From Marinovum sp. (GTDB taxonomy: Bacteria > Pseudomonadota > Alphaproteobacteria > Rhodobacterales > Rhodobacteraceae), in the NCBI GenBank assembly GCA_002684375.1, contig NYVC01000091.1, forward strand, positions 22,495 to 31,619: DNA of 9,125 nt, in the 5' to 3' direction. Below the pieces are notes generated by a model. It did no database searches. It was not told the DNA's origin and worked only from the letters and a program-made list of their open reading frames with translations. Within the stretch, counting starts at the first letter, position 1, and the number at the start of each line of letters is the position of its first letter. Of the stretch, positions 1 through 5,778 are shown piece after piece. A program made the translations under genes and the position numbers.

Positions 1-555
1 TTGCTTGTCGCTTTGCCGGGCCTGTCTCAAAACCCATGGCTCCGCAACTGTAATCGGGTCTATGTTGAGGTTGTGCGTTCGGTTCCGATCTTGGTCTTGA
101 TCCTATGGGTCTATTATGGCTTGCCGCCGATGACTGGATTGGAAATAAATGTGTTTTGGGCCGGTGTGATTGCGCTGGCGCTCTCGGACAGCGCGTTTCA
201 AGCCGAAATCTTCCGCGCTGGTATTCAGTCGATTGACAAAGGACAGTATGAAGCCTCGCATACAATTTCGTTATCTTACACGGATACGATGCGGTTTGTA
301 ATTTTGCCGCAGGCGATTAGAAGGATATTGCCTGCGTTGGGCAACCAACTGGTTTATATGTTGAAAATGTCATCTTTGGTCTCAGTGATTGGAATGCAAG
401 AACTGACACGCAAAGCCAATGAACTGGTGGTCACCGAATATCGGCCACTGGAAATCTATACAGTTCTCGTCTTGGAGTATTTGGTCTTAATTCTTGCGGT
501 TTCAGCTTGTGTTAGATGGCTGGAGAGACGATTAAAGACGAACGAAAACATTTAA
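1..555 (+). CDS. Polar amino acid ABC transporter permease, 5' end missing
   Basis: Inner-membrane permease subunit of a polar amino acid ABC importer (GlnP/HisM/HisQ type). The reading frame is open from the first base, so the TTG there is probably not the true start. The 184 residues seen lack the N-terminal part of a family usually 215-250 aa long. Hydrophobic helices lie at about residues 27-40, 52-65 and 153-170. The cytoplasmic EAA loop that docks on the ATPase starts at E84-A85-S86 and continues through ILPQ (101-104) to K122 and SSLVS (124-128). The usual glycine of the loop (EAA-x3-G) appears to be Ser90, a small deviation. The ATPase and binding-protein genes would lie upstream, outside the window. 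The gene ends in TAA, 14 bases before the AhpD-like gene, which suggests one transcript. The family is clear; the amino acid carried cannot be told. Confidence 0.93.
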   Translation: MLVALPGLSQNPWLRNCNRVYVEVVRSVPILVLILWVYYGLPPMTGLEINVFWAGVIALALSDSAFQAEIFRAGIQSIDKGQYEASHTISLSYTDTMRFVILPQAIRRILPALGNQLVYMLKMSSLVSVIGMQELTRKANELVVTEYRPLEIYTVLVLEYLVLILAVSACVRWLERRLKTNENI

Positions 556-556
556 A

Positions 557-562
557 AAGAGG
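557..562 (+). promoter_or_regulatory. Ribosome binding site of the AhpD-like gene
   Basis: AAGAGG lies 7 bases before the ATG at 570. It decides the start at 570 over the upstream in-frame ATG at 516, which lies inside the permease gene, has no such site, and would add 18 residues unlike the family. Confidence 0.7.
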
Positions 563-569
563 TACTTAT

Positions 570-1142
570 ATGTCAGCTTGGATAGAAATGATTTCAGATG
601 AAGATGCTGGTCCAGAACTTGCTGAAATGCTGGATTTGGCGCGGACACCCCATGGCACGGTAGATAACGTTATGCGCGTTCATTCGCTGCGGCCTAATAC
701 GATGAAAGGCCATGTGACGTTATATCGGGCCGCACTGCATGATGACACCAATACGATCCCAATGTGGCTGCAGGAAACCATCAGCAGTTATGTATCAATT
801 TTAAACGACTGCCCCTATTCTCTTGCCAATCATTGGAAAAACGCGGCACATTTGATTGGTGACACGGAAAAGGCGACAAAGGTCGAACAGGCTTTGCGCG
901 CGCATAGGCCCGAGGATGCTTTTCAAGGCGCCGAGTTGGAGATGTTGAAGTACGCCTATAAGTTAACCACCAAACCTGGTGACATGCAGCAACAGGATGT
1001 GCAAAATCTGAGGGATTTTGGCCTGGATGACGGGCAGATTTTGGAAGTAAACCAAATCGTTGGCTATTTTAACTATGTCAACCGCTTGTTAAACGGTCTG
1101 GGCGTGACAACCAGCGGCGATACTATTGGATTTTATAAATAA
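570..1142 (+). CDS. AhpD-like / carboxymuconolactone decarboxylase family protein, single-cysteine form
   Basis: A 190-aa, mostly helical, cytoplasmic protein of the AhpD/peroxidase-related branch of the carboxymuconolactone decarboxylase (CMD) family. The signature is visible at E69, C81, S84 and H88 (local sequence NDCPYSLANHW). The spacings (E to C 12, C to next position 3, C to H 7) equal those of Mycobacterium AhpD E118/C130/C133/H137. The second cysteine of the CxxC pair is serine, and no other cysteine exists in the protein, so a classical intramolecular disulfide peroxidase cycle is not possible. The start at ATG 570 is set by AAGAGG 7 bases upstream. It follows an amino acid transporter permease by 14 bases and may act on an imported compound or in redox protection, but its substrate is unknown. 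The family call is strong; the peroxidase role is doubtful. Confidence 0.85.
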   Translation: MSAWIEMISDEDAGPELAEMLDLARTPHGTVDNVMRVHSLRPNTMKGHVTLYRAALHDDTNTIPMWLQETISSYVSILNDCPYSLANHWKNAAHLIGDTEKATKVEQALRAHRPEDAFQGAELEMLKYAYKLTTKPGDMQQQDVQNLRDFGLDDGQILEVNQIVGYFNYVNRLLNGLGVTTSGDTIGFYK

Positions 1143-1413
1143 CACCTCGATTGACTGAAAAATATGTGAGGGTGTAGAGAGTGGTTCACACAGAAATTCA
1201 GGGTCTGAGCGGCGGTTGATGCGTATATTACGCGGCTCTGTTATCGCACAGTAAGCAGATATTGACTTACACGGCCACGGCGCTGGCACCAATACGGTTT
1301 GCGTGTTACGATCATCGTGCGCGGCGCCGATGTACAGTAGGCGGTGCTACGATTGTTTTTGTATAAGTAATTAACATTCCATTGGTTTTAAAAAAACATG
1401 GGTGCTGTTTGGG

Positions 1414-1438
1414 AAAAAATTTGCCGCTATTTTGCGGC
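1414..1438 (-). terminator. Possible minus-strand intrinsic terminator
   Basis: On the minus strand a 5-bp GC stem (GCCGC at 1438-1434, GCGGC at 1427-1423, 6-base loop) is followed by AAATTTTTT. The shape suits an intrinsic terminator, but no minus-strand gene is directly upstream; the nearest, ending at 2000, lies beyond the opposite-strand DUF1353 gene. It may stop antisense transcription, or act only as a leader hairpin for the plus-strand gene. The stem is short. Confidence 0.3.
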
Positions 1439-1470
1439 CTGTCTTATGACCAAACGGCCCTTCATACTTT

Positions 1471-1477
1471 AGAGGAG
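1471..1477 (+). promoter_or_regulatory. Strong ribosome binding site of the DUF1353 gene
   Basis: AGAGGAG, 7 bases before GTG 1485, is a near-consensus Shine-Dalgarno sequence. It is the main support for using the GTG as start and for this frame being translated. Confidence 0.75.
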
Positions 1478-1484
1478 CAACCCG

Positions 1485-1898
1485 GTGCCGGACGTTTCGT
1501 GGTGTATCAAGGGTGGTTCGCGCGGCTATGTGACCACGCGCCCGCTTGAATGGTGGATCGGCAAATACGAAAGTGGTTGGCGACTGACAGTGGCCGAGGG
1601 GCGCCAGTTCGAGAGTTCGGTCCCAGAGTTGAAATATAAAAAGCGCTGGCTGCAAAGTCTGTTGGGATGGTTCCAGCCATTCACTTGGTTTCTATCCCCA
1701 GACGATCCCTTCTTTCTGAAATCTGCCTGCATCCATGACGTGCTTTTGGAAGACGGCTACCGTGTGGCATTTGCGGACAGCCAGTGGTTTGAAGCGGCGC
1801 TGAGCGAAGATGCTGACCCGCTTAAATCCAGGCTTGCCTATCTGGCCATGCGCATGCGCCGCTTTTGGCGCTGGGCAAAGAGCCGCCCCAGATCATAG
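1485..1898 (+). CDS. DUF1353 family protein (phage-type, function unknown)
   Basis: A 137-aa protein starting at GTG with a strong ribosome binding site. The DUF1353 pattern is visible in the second half: a hydrophobic stretch leading into A81-C-I-H84-D85, then R93, A97-D98 and F102, matching the family's HD...R..AD..F core, and a basic C-terminal tail (residues 123-136). The first half is rich in aromatics (Trp at 6, 23, 24 and 32). DUF1353 proteins are common in phages and prophages and have no established activity. Here the gene stands alone, with no head, tail or integrase genes beside it, so it may be a prophage remnant or a domesticated copy. There is no signal peptide or clear membrane helix. 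The frame antisense to it (1371-1655) is a shadow. The family call is by motif recognition and moderately sure. Confidence 0.72.
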   Translation: MPDVSWCIKGGSRGYVTTRPLEWWIGKYESGWRLTVAEGRQFESSVPELKYKKRWLQSLLGWFQPFTWFLSPDDPFFLKSACIHDVLLEDGYRVAFADSQWFEAALSEDADPLKSRLAYLAMRMRRFWRWAKSRPRS

Positions 1899-1937
1899 CT
1901 GGTACGGCCCCGAGTTGGGTTTCAGTCGTACAGGTTG

Positions 1938-1962
1938 ATCTTCTGATGCTCAATGCGAAGAT
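1938..1962. terminator. Stem-loop between convergent genes, weak terminator candidate
   Basis: ATCTTC (1938-1943) and GAAGAT (1957-1962) form a perfect 6-bp stem with a 13-base loop, between the convergent DUF1353 gene and the minus-strand 270-aa gene. There is no T run on either side, so rho-independent termination is doubtful. Confidence 0.25.
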
Positions 1963-1999
1963 AAGCTGTCCAAGCTACTGACATTTTGCTTGCTAAGGA

Positions 2000-2812
2000 T
2001 TATTCCAATATTGTTGCCAATTTTGGAAAGAGCGATAGCAGCGGCACGAACCGATTGAAGCTCATGGCGTCTTTAATCTCGGTATAATTACCTGCTTCCA
2101 CATGGTGTTTTATCAATCCCGTCCAGCACATCATCAACCCTTTCATCTCGGCTTTTACTTGTTCAGGGTCAACGATGGTCATGGTGAGTTCTAGAACGTC
2201 CTTGAAGGGGATTTCGTTACATTCAGTGCTTGGCGTGTAAGTTCCCGCCTCAATTAATTTCACTTCATGTGACAGGCGATCCAAGCAGCGTTTCGGGAAC
2301 TTGCGCAGATGTGCCAGTGTTTGCCGCCCACCTGCGGAATGATTCACCATCTCGCTCATCAAGGTGATTGACTTGTGAAAGTTCTCATCTTTCTTCGGAT
2401 CGAAGTTGGTGATGATAAACGTTGGTGTTGCATAACTCTGACCGGCAGTTTTCAGTTGCTCAAGAAATTTAATGATGTCTTTTTCAATATGATGCACCGC
2501 ATAAAGATCGTCTGATGTTATCGTATCGGCGCTGAAGGCATATTGATGGATGGCTTCGGCGGTTTGTTCAAATGGTGTTGCAGAGAACCAATAAAGGTTG
2601 GTTTTCTCAGGGCTGGCCCGACCCAGCGCAAAGCCCATAAATCTTGGTCCTGTTGTTGTGACAACTCCGAATCCAAACAATGGAATCGCGACGTAACGCA
2701 AAAACTCGTCAGTGTGCATTTTACGCGCCATTTGAAACCTCCGGTTTACTTCTGTTGGCAAGCTTTTAACTTGCTGTTCTTCTTGTTTGGTAAAAGCATA
2801 TTTCTCGTTCAT
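2000..2812 (-). CDS. Hypothetical protein, 270 aa, unrecognised
   Basis: A complete frame of 270 residues, ATG at 2812 to TAA at 2000. I do not recognise the family. The N-terminus is polar and charged (about residues 1-35), followed by a modestly hydrophobic stretch at 38-66 containing several Gly and Phe. The rest is soluble-looking, with a Lys-rich segment around 130-145 and a C-terminal hydrophobic patch after about 250. No signal peptide, zinc motif, helix-turn-helix or nucleotide-binding loop was seen. Only a weak GGAT lies just before the start. It is visibly AT-richer than the operon to its right, hinting at a different origin. It is isolated: convergent with the DUF1353 gene, with an inverted-repeat-rich region upstream. 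The length and lack of stops support a real gene; the function is unknown. Confidence 0.7.
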   Translation of the reverse strand: MNEKYAFTKQEEQQVKSLPTEVNRRFQMARKMHTDEFLRYVAIPLFGFGVVTTTGPRFMGFALGRASPEKTNLYWFSATPFEQTAEAIHQYAFSADTITSDDLYAVHHIEKDIIKFLEQLKTAGQSYATPTFIITNFDPKKDENFHKSITLMSEMVNHSAGGRQTLAHLRKFPKRCLDRLSHEVKLIEAGTYTPSTECNEIPFKDVLELTMTIVDPEQVKAEMKGLMMCWTGLIKHHVEAGNYTEIKDAMSFNRFVPLLSLFPKLATILE

Positions 2813-2899
2813 CTGGTATCCAGAGCGTTCAAAAACAGCTCTTTCTTAAATGTATAAGAGTGCCGCTTAATCTACAATCCATATCCTGTTCTGCAGGTG

Positions 2900-2920
2900 T
2901 TGAATTATTCTGCAATTCAA
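2900..2920. repeat. Perfect 7-bp inverted repeat
   Basis: TTGAATT (2900-2906) and AATTCAA (2914-2920) are separated by 7 bases. This could be an operator for a regulator of the 270-aa gene, or a small hairpin. A smaller dyad, CCTG/CAGG, lies immediately to its left (2885-2897). Confidence 0.55.
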
Positions 2921-2929
2921 TTCCAACCG

Positions 2930-2961
2930 CTTAAATAACTGTCCTGATTGGGTTGTTTAAG
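2930..2961. repeat. 10-bp inverted repeat with one wobble
   Basis: CTTAAATAAC (2930-2939) pairs with GTTGTTTAAG (2952-2961) at 9 of 10 positions, the tenth being a T-G wobble, with a 12-base loop. It shares bases 2937-2939 with the larger repeat 2937-2991, so the two structures exclude each other in RNA. Confidence 0.5.
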
Positions 2962-2991
2962 GCCAGAGTTCAACGCTGATCTAGGACAGTT
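2937..2991. repeat. 55-base segment bounded by perfect 9-bp inverted repeats
   Basis: AACTGTCCT (2937-2945) and AGGACAGTT (2983-2991) are perfect inverted copies 37 bases apart. An outer pair, TAAGAGT (2855-2861) and ACTCTTA (3002-3008), brackets it. The arrangement could be a tiny transposon-derived element (MITE or IS-end relic), an operator pair, or an RNA structure. No clear target-site duplication was seen at its edges. Confidence 0.5.
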
Positions 2992-3022
2992 TTATAAAAG
3001 TACTCTTAGCATCCATTTTCGT

Positions 3023-3031
3023 TGTGGATAA
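3023..3031 (-). promoter_or_regulatory. Perfect DnaA-box 9-mer
   Basis: TTATCCACA, the consensus DnaA box, is present on the minus strand. Only one perfect copy was noticed, so it may be chance or a lone DnaA-binding site rather than part of an origin. Confidence 0.35.
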
Positions 3032-3096
3032 TGCCTAATGAGTCCAACAGACTATCGGTGTTATCAGGGCATGCTCGTGACGTTTTGCAACGTTTC

Positions 3097-4116
3097 CTAG
3101 AGGATTCCGTCGGTGGCATTTTTATGGCTTGCCATATTCAAACACATCCGCACTGCATTCGCACTGGGAACGACATTGGCTTTATTTTGGCCTGCAATAT
3201 CAAAAGCCGTACCATGCGCGGGGGTTGTTATTGGAATCGGAAGACCCGCCAAAACGGACACGCCTTTGTCAAAGGCGAGCAGTTTAATCGCAATCTGGCC
3301 CTGATCGTGATACATAGTCACGGCAGCATCATAGACCCCGTCGCGCATTTTCAGCCATAGGGTGTCGGCGGGCAGAGGTCCTTCGACCGCGATCTGCTGT
3401 GCTTTTGCGCGCAGGACCGCAGGGCGGATCACACGATCTTCCTCGTCGCCCATTAACCCGCCATCACCTGCATGCGGATTGTAGGCTGCAACCACGATCC
3501 GGGGGCGTTTATACCCGGCCATTTTCAGAGTGTGATCGGTGAGTTTAATCGATTGTTCGATGCGGTCAGTGGTCAATAAACTGGGCACATCTTTCATCGC
3601 GACATGGCTGGTTACCCGACCGTTCCACATCCCGTTCGCAACGTTGAATTCGCTGGCGCGCGTGGTCAATTTGAAAAAGTCGCTGGCATAACCCAGTTCG
3701 TCGGAAAAATTATTTCCGCCCAGATGCATCGATTCTTTGTTGAACGGCATAAAGACAATACCGTCGATGTTACCATCACGGGACAGCTCAAGCGCTTTTT
3801 TCAGCCCTTTGATTGACGCGGCGCCGCCGGCGGCCGACGCAGCGTTCATCGGGGCATCGGCCATTCCGTCGATGGCTATGTTGAGATGTAGAACTTCGCC
3901 CTCGGTGATCTTTAGAGGATCTTCGGCGTCTATTTGGCGCAGGTTGGGAATATCAAGACCCACCTGCTGTTCACCGCGCGCCAGAATGCGCGGATCACCC
4001 ACCACAATCAGGTTCGCAGCCTCTCTTATTGCAGGATCCACTAGCAGTTTGACCAATAATTCCGGCCCAATTCCGGCTGGGTCTCCCTGGATCAGAGCGA
4101 GGGTTTTTTTATCCAT
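3097..4116 (-). CDS. pdxA: PdxA-family NAD-dependent dehydrogenase, divergent substrate site
   Basis: A full-length (339 aa) cytoplasmic member of the PdxA family, whose best-known members oxidise 4-phosphohydroxy-L-threonine (vitamin B6 synthesis) or 4-phospho-D-threonate/erythronate (PdxA2, acid-sugar catabolism). Seen: GDPAGIGPE at 11-19; the divalent-metal histidines H171, H215 (YNPHAGDGG) and H270 (MYHDQG); K278; and HGTAFDIAG at 301-309. Compared with E. coli PdxA, residues matching N283 and R292 appear as S287 and I296, and the H136-T137 region is replaced by GYAS (142-145), so the usual phospho-substrate is doubtful. The ATG overlaps the end of the GntR gene by 8 bases, with no clear Shine-Dalgarno sequence, so translational coupling is likely. 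It is the last gene of a catabolic operon, which argues for catabolism rather than B6 synthesis. The family is certain; the substrate is unknown. Confidence 0.92.
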   Translation of the reverse strand: MDKKTLALIQGDPAGIGPELLVKLLVDPAIREAANLIVVGDPRILARGEQQVGLDIPNLRQIDAEDPLKITEGEVLHLNIAIDGMADAPMNAASAAGGAASIKGLKKALELSRDGNIDGIVFMPFNKESMHLGGNNFSDELGYASDFFKLTTRASEFNVANGMWNGRVTSHVAMKDVPSLLTTDRIEQSIKLTDHTLKMAGYKRPRIVVAAYNPHAGDGGLMGDEEDRVIRPAVLRAKAQQIAVEGPLPADTLWLKMRDGVYDAAVTMYHDQGQIAIKLLAFDKGVSVLAGLPIPITTPAHGTAFDIAGQNKANVVPSANAVRMCLNMASHKNATDGIL

Positions 4117-4867
4117 CCGAAAGATTGTTTTTTGAGTGATTATTGGTAGGGGTTTCTGAGACAGCTTGGTTTTTTGTGCCCAGCGCTTCGGTGATATTGA
4201 TCACGGCTGTTTCCAGATGCCGTCGCAATTGCCGGCCGGCTTCCGGGCCGTCGCGTTTTTGCAGCGCCTCTGCAATCAGATCGTGATGTCCAAGCATGGT
4301 GTCTTGGGACGTCCGTCGCTTTGATGAAATAAACCGTGCCCGCCAAAGGCGGGCGTTATAGACCCTATGGGATTCCATCAGAGGCGTGTTGCGCGCGGCT
4401 CGGACGATGGATTGGTGAAATTCCATATCCCAGCTGAAAAAATTCAACGGATCCGTCTCGAGACTGGCATTTCGCATCCGGTCGCAGAGCTCTAAAATCT
4501 GTGTAATTTCTGCATCGCTGGCATGCTTGCAGGCCAATTCGCCGGCGAGGGCTTCGAGCACGCCCAAGACAATCAGATTTTCACTTACCTCTTCAAGAGA
4601 TGGATCGGCCACGCTGGAGCGTCGGGTCGCGCTGTGGACGATCAGACCCTCGCTTTTTAAAATCAGTAAAGCTTCTTTCAACGGCGTGCGACTGATCCCC
4701 AGCGCCTCGGCCAGATCACGTTCCGGCACCGGCAGGCCGGGGGTCAGTTTTTCGAGCAGGATCATCTCTCGTAAGACGTCGGCGGCCTCGGAGGCGAGGC
4801 TACGGCGCGGCGCAACGGCCGGGCCGTCGGCTAACAGTGTTTTGAAATCGGTCCGCGCGCTACTCAT
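4109..4867 (-). CDS. GntR-family transcriptional regulator, FCD (FadR-type) domain
   Basis: A 252-aa DNA-binding regulator. The winged helix-turn-helix covers about residues 23-86 (RSLASEAADVLREMI, then ERDLAEALGISRTPLKEAL and the wing around 75-86). The all-helical FCD ligand-binding domain covers about 92-230 and keeps its metal-binding set D147, H151, H195 and H217, so it probably binds a carboxylate via a metal ion. The polar tail after about 232 is likely disordered. Its ATG overlaps the stop of the DapA-family gene (ATGA), and its own stop overlaps the pdxA start by 8 bases, so it is co-translated within the operon. FCD regulators in such loci usually repress their operon and release it on binding a pathway sugar acid or keto acid. 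That role is inferred; the operator would lie upstream of tctC, outside the window. Confidence 0.93.
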   Translation of the reverse strand: MSSARTDFKTLLADGPAVAPRRSLASEAADVLREMILLEKLTPGLPVPERDLAEALGISRTPLKEALLILKSEGLIVHSATRRSSVADPSLEEVSENLIVLGVLEALAGELACKHASDAEITQILELCDRMRNASLETDPLNFFSWDMEFHQSIVRAARNTPLMESHRVYNARLWRARFISSKRRTSQDTMLGHHDLIAEALQKRDGPEAGRQLRRHLETAVINITEALGTKNQAVSETPTNNHSKNNLSDG

Positions 4868-5778
4868 TTACCCCAACTCAAAACGACAGGATCCAGGGGA
4901 CGCAGAAATGCCATCAATTGAGCGCGCGCGGCGTCGCTCAAGCGGGGAATCGGGTGCCGGCAAAAGGCAGATCTGATCACGCGGCCCTCAACCATTGCCT
5001 CTTTGGCGGCACGGAAGCCACATTGGCGGTTTTCATGGTTTATTGCGGGTAAAACCCGCGTATATGCGGCTGTGGCGGCGTCTGTCTCGCCTGCCAGAAA
5101 AGAGGTGACAACCGGCTTGATCTGGTCGGGAATTGTCGCCGAGGTCATGGTGCCAGTGGCCCCGGCCTCAAGATCTGCGAGTAATGTGATACCTTCCTCG
5201 CCGTCAAACGGACCGTCTATGTGATCTCCGGCCGCGGCGAGCAGCGCCGCAAGTTTGGCGGCCGTACCAACGCTTTCGATCTTGAGCAGTTTTAACATTT
5301 CAATTTCGCAGGCCATTTTAGTCAGCAGTGGGATGGTTAATTCAACCCCAGACAAAGGGGCATCTTGTAGCATAATGGGCAGCCCAACCTCGCCAACACG
5401 GGCGACCTGCTCGAAGGTTTGTTCAGCGGTGCCTTTCAACAGCGCCCCGTGATAAGGTGCCATCATCATTACGATATCGGCACCCAATGTTTTGCACTGA
5501 TGGGCGCGTTCTACCACAATATCAGTGGCGAAATGACTGATGGTGACAATAATAGGCACCCGCCCGGCGATATGCTCGATGCTGAGCCGTGTAAGCTGAT
5601 CCCGTTCGGCGTCAGAGAGCAGAAACTGTTCTGAATAATTGGCCAAGATGCAGATGCCGTCGACCTGTTGATCTATCATGCAATCCAGAACCCGACGGTT
5701 ACCGTCCATATCAAGGCTGCCATCGGGGTGGAAGGCGGCAGGGGCGACCGGCCATATGCCGTTGTAAGGTTTTGTCAT
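4864..5778 (-). CDS. DapA/DHDPS-family lyase (class I Schiff-base aldolase or dehydratase)
   Basis: A 304-aa TIM-barrel enzyme of the dihydrodipicolinate synthase / N-acetylneuraminate lyase superfamily. The Schiff-base lysine is K166 (MLKLLKIES). The GTTGE loop of DapA reads ANYSE (46-50), PYY reads PYH (108-110), and YNVPSR reads QDAPLS (138-143). The DapA residues T44, Y107, Y133 and R138 are therefore all replaced, and lysine biosynthesis is excluded with fair confidence. QDAPLSG with KIE is a pattern I associate with DapA-family enzymes acting on 2-keto-3-deoxy sugar acids (aldolases or dehydratases such as L-2-keto-3-deoxyarabonate dehydratase). That association is from memory. It directly follows a sugar-acid dehydratase with an ATGA overlap, so it probably uses that enzyme's 2-keto-3-deoxy product. 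Whether it cleaves or dehydrates is not clear from sequence. Confidence 0.88.
   Translation of the reverse strand: MTKPYNGIWPVAPAAFHPDGSLDMDGNRRVLDCMIDQQVDGICILANYSEQFLLSDAERDQLTRLSIEHIAGRVPIIVTISHFATDIVVERAHQCKTLGADIVMMMAPYHGALLKGTAEQTFEQVARVGEVGLPIMLQDAPLSGVELTIPLLTKMACEIEMLKLLKIESVGTAAKLAALLAAAGDHIDGPFDGEEGITLLADLEAGATGTMTSATIPDQIKPVVTSFLAGETDAATAAYTRVLPAINHENRQCGFRAAKEAMVEGRVIRSAFCRHPIPRLSDAARAQLMAFLRPLDPVVLSWGK

Larger units (their letters stand above)
1143..1484. other. Non-coding stretch with several small dyads
   Basis: I find no convincing gene here: the frames are interrupted, and no tRNA or IS signature was recognised. Small inverted repeats are: a bulged 7-bp stem starting on the stop codon of the preceding gene (1142-1148 with 1168-1175, no T run, so a poor terminator); GCGTA/TACGC at 1221-1233; GTAAG/CTTAC at 1251-1255 and 1266-1270; ACGAT/ATCGT at 1308-1318; and GTAG/CTAC at 1337-1340 and 1347-1350, followed by a T5 run at 1356-1360. 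The last could be a weak plus-strand terminator. The rest would be the leader and promoter of the DUF1353 gene, but no convincing -35/-10 pair was found. It could also be a decayed gene. Confidence 0.5.
2813..3096. other. Intergenic region dense in inverted repeats
   Basis: This AT-rich stretch separates the start of the 270-aa gene from the end of pdxA. It must hold the promoter of the former and any terminator of the latter. A possible minus-strand promoter is TTGTAG (2877-2872), 17 bases, TACATT (2854-2849), which is a weak match. A 5-bp stem AGAGC/GCTCT (2822-2826, 2838-2842) would lie in that gene's leader. A weak stem ACGTT/AACGT (3080-3093) overlaps the last bases before the pdxA stop region but has no U tract. 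No gene was found. The larger repeats and a DnaA-box 9-mer are listed separately. Confidence 0.5.

Noticed and set aside
1089..1292. Minus-strand 67-aa open frame in the dyad-rich leader
   Set aside because: Overlaps the end of the AhpD-like gene, unusual composition, no start signal; I could not tie it to a transposase or other family.
1143..1484. Possible tRNA or small structured RNA
   Set aside because: Several small hairpins exist, but no cloverleaf, T-loop motif or CCA end could be assembled on either strand.
1371..1655. Minus-strand 94-aa open frame opposite the DUF1353 gene
   Set aside because: The plus-strand gene has a strong ribosome binding site and family motifs; the antisense frame has neither.
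2543..2857. Plus-strand 104-aa open frame
   Set aside because: Antisense to the start of the 270-aa gene and rich in unlikely Cys/Trp/Phe composition; no ribosome binding site.
2813..3096. Replication origin
   Set aside because: AT-rich with inverted repeats and one perfect DnaA box, but only one box, no iterons and no recognisable initiator gene next to it.
3022..3360. Plus-strand 112-aa open frame starting in the intergenic region
   Set aside because: Most of it is antisense to the conserved 3' half of pdxA, it has no good ribosome binding site, and the protein resembles nothing I recognise.
4527..4976. Plus-strand 149-aa open frame across GntR and the DapA-family gene
   Set aside because: Antisense to two real genes, low-complexity Ser/Arg-rich translation, no recognised domain.
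4864..5778. Lysine-biosynthesis dapA
   Set aside because: The key DapA residues other than the Schiff-base lysine are replaced, and the gene sits inside a sugar-acid catabolic operon.
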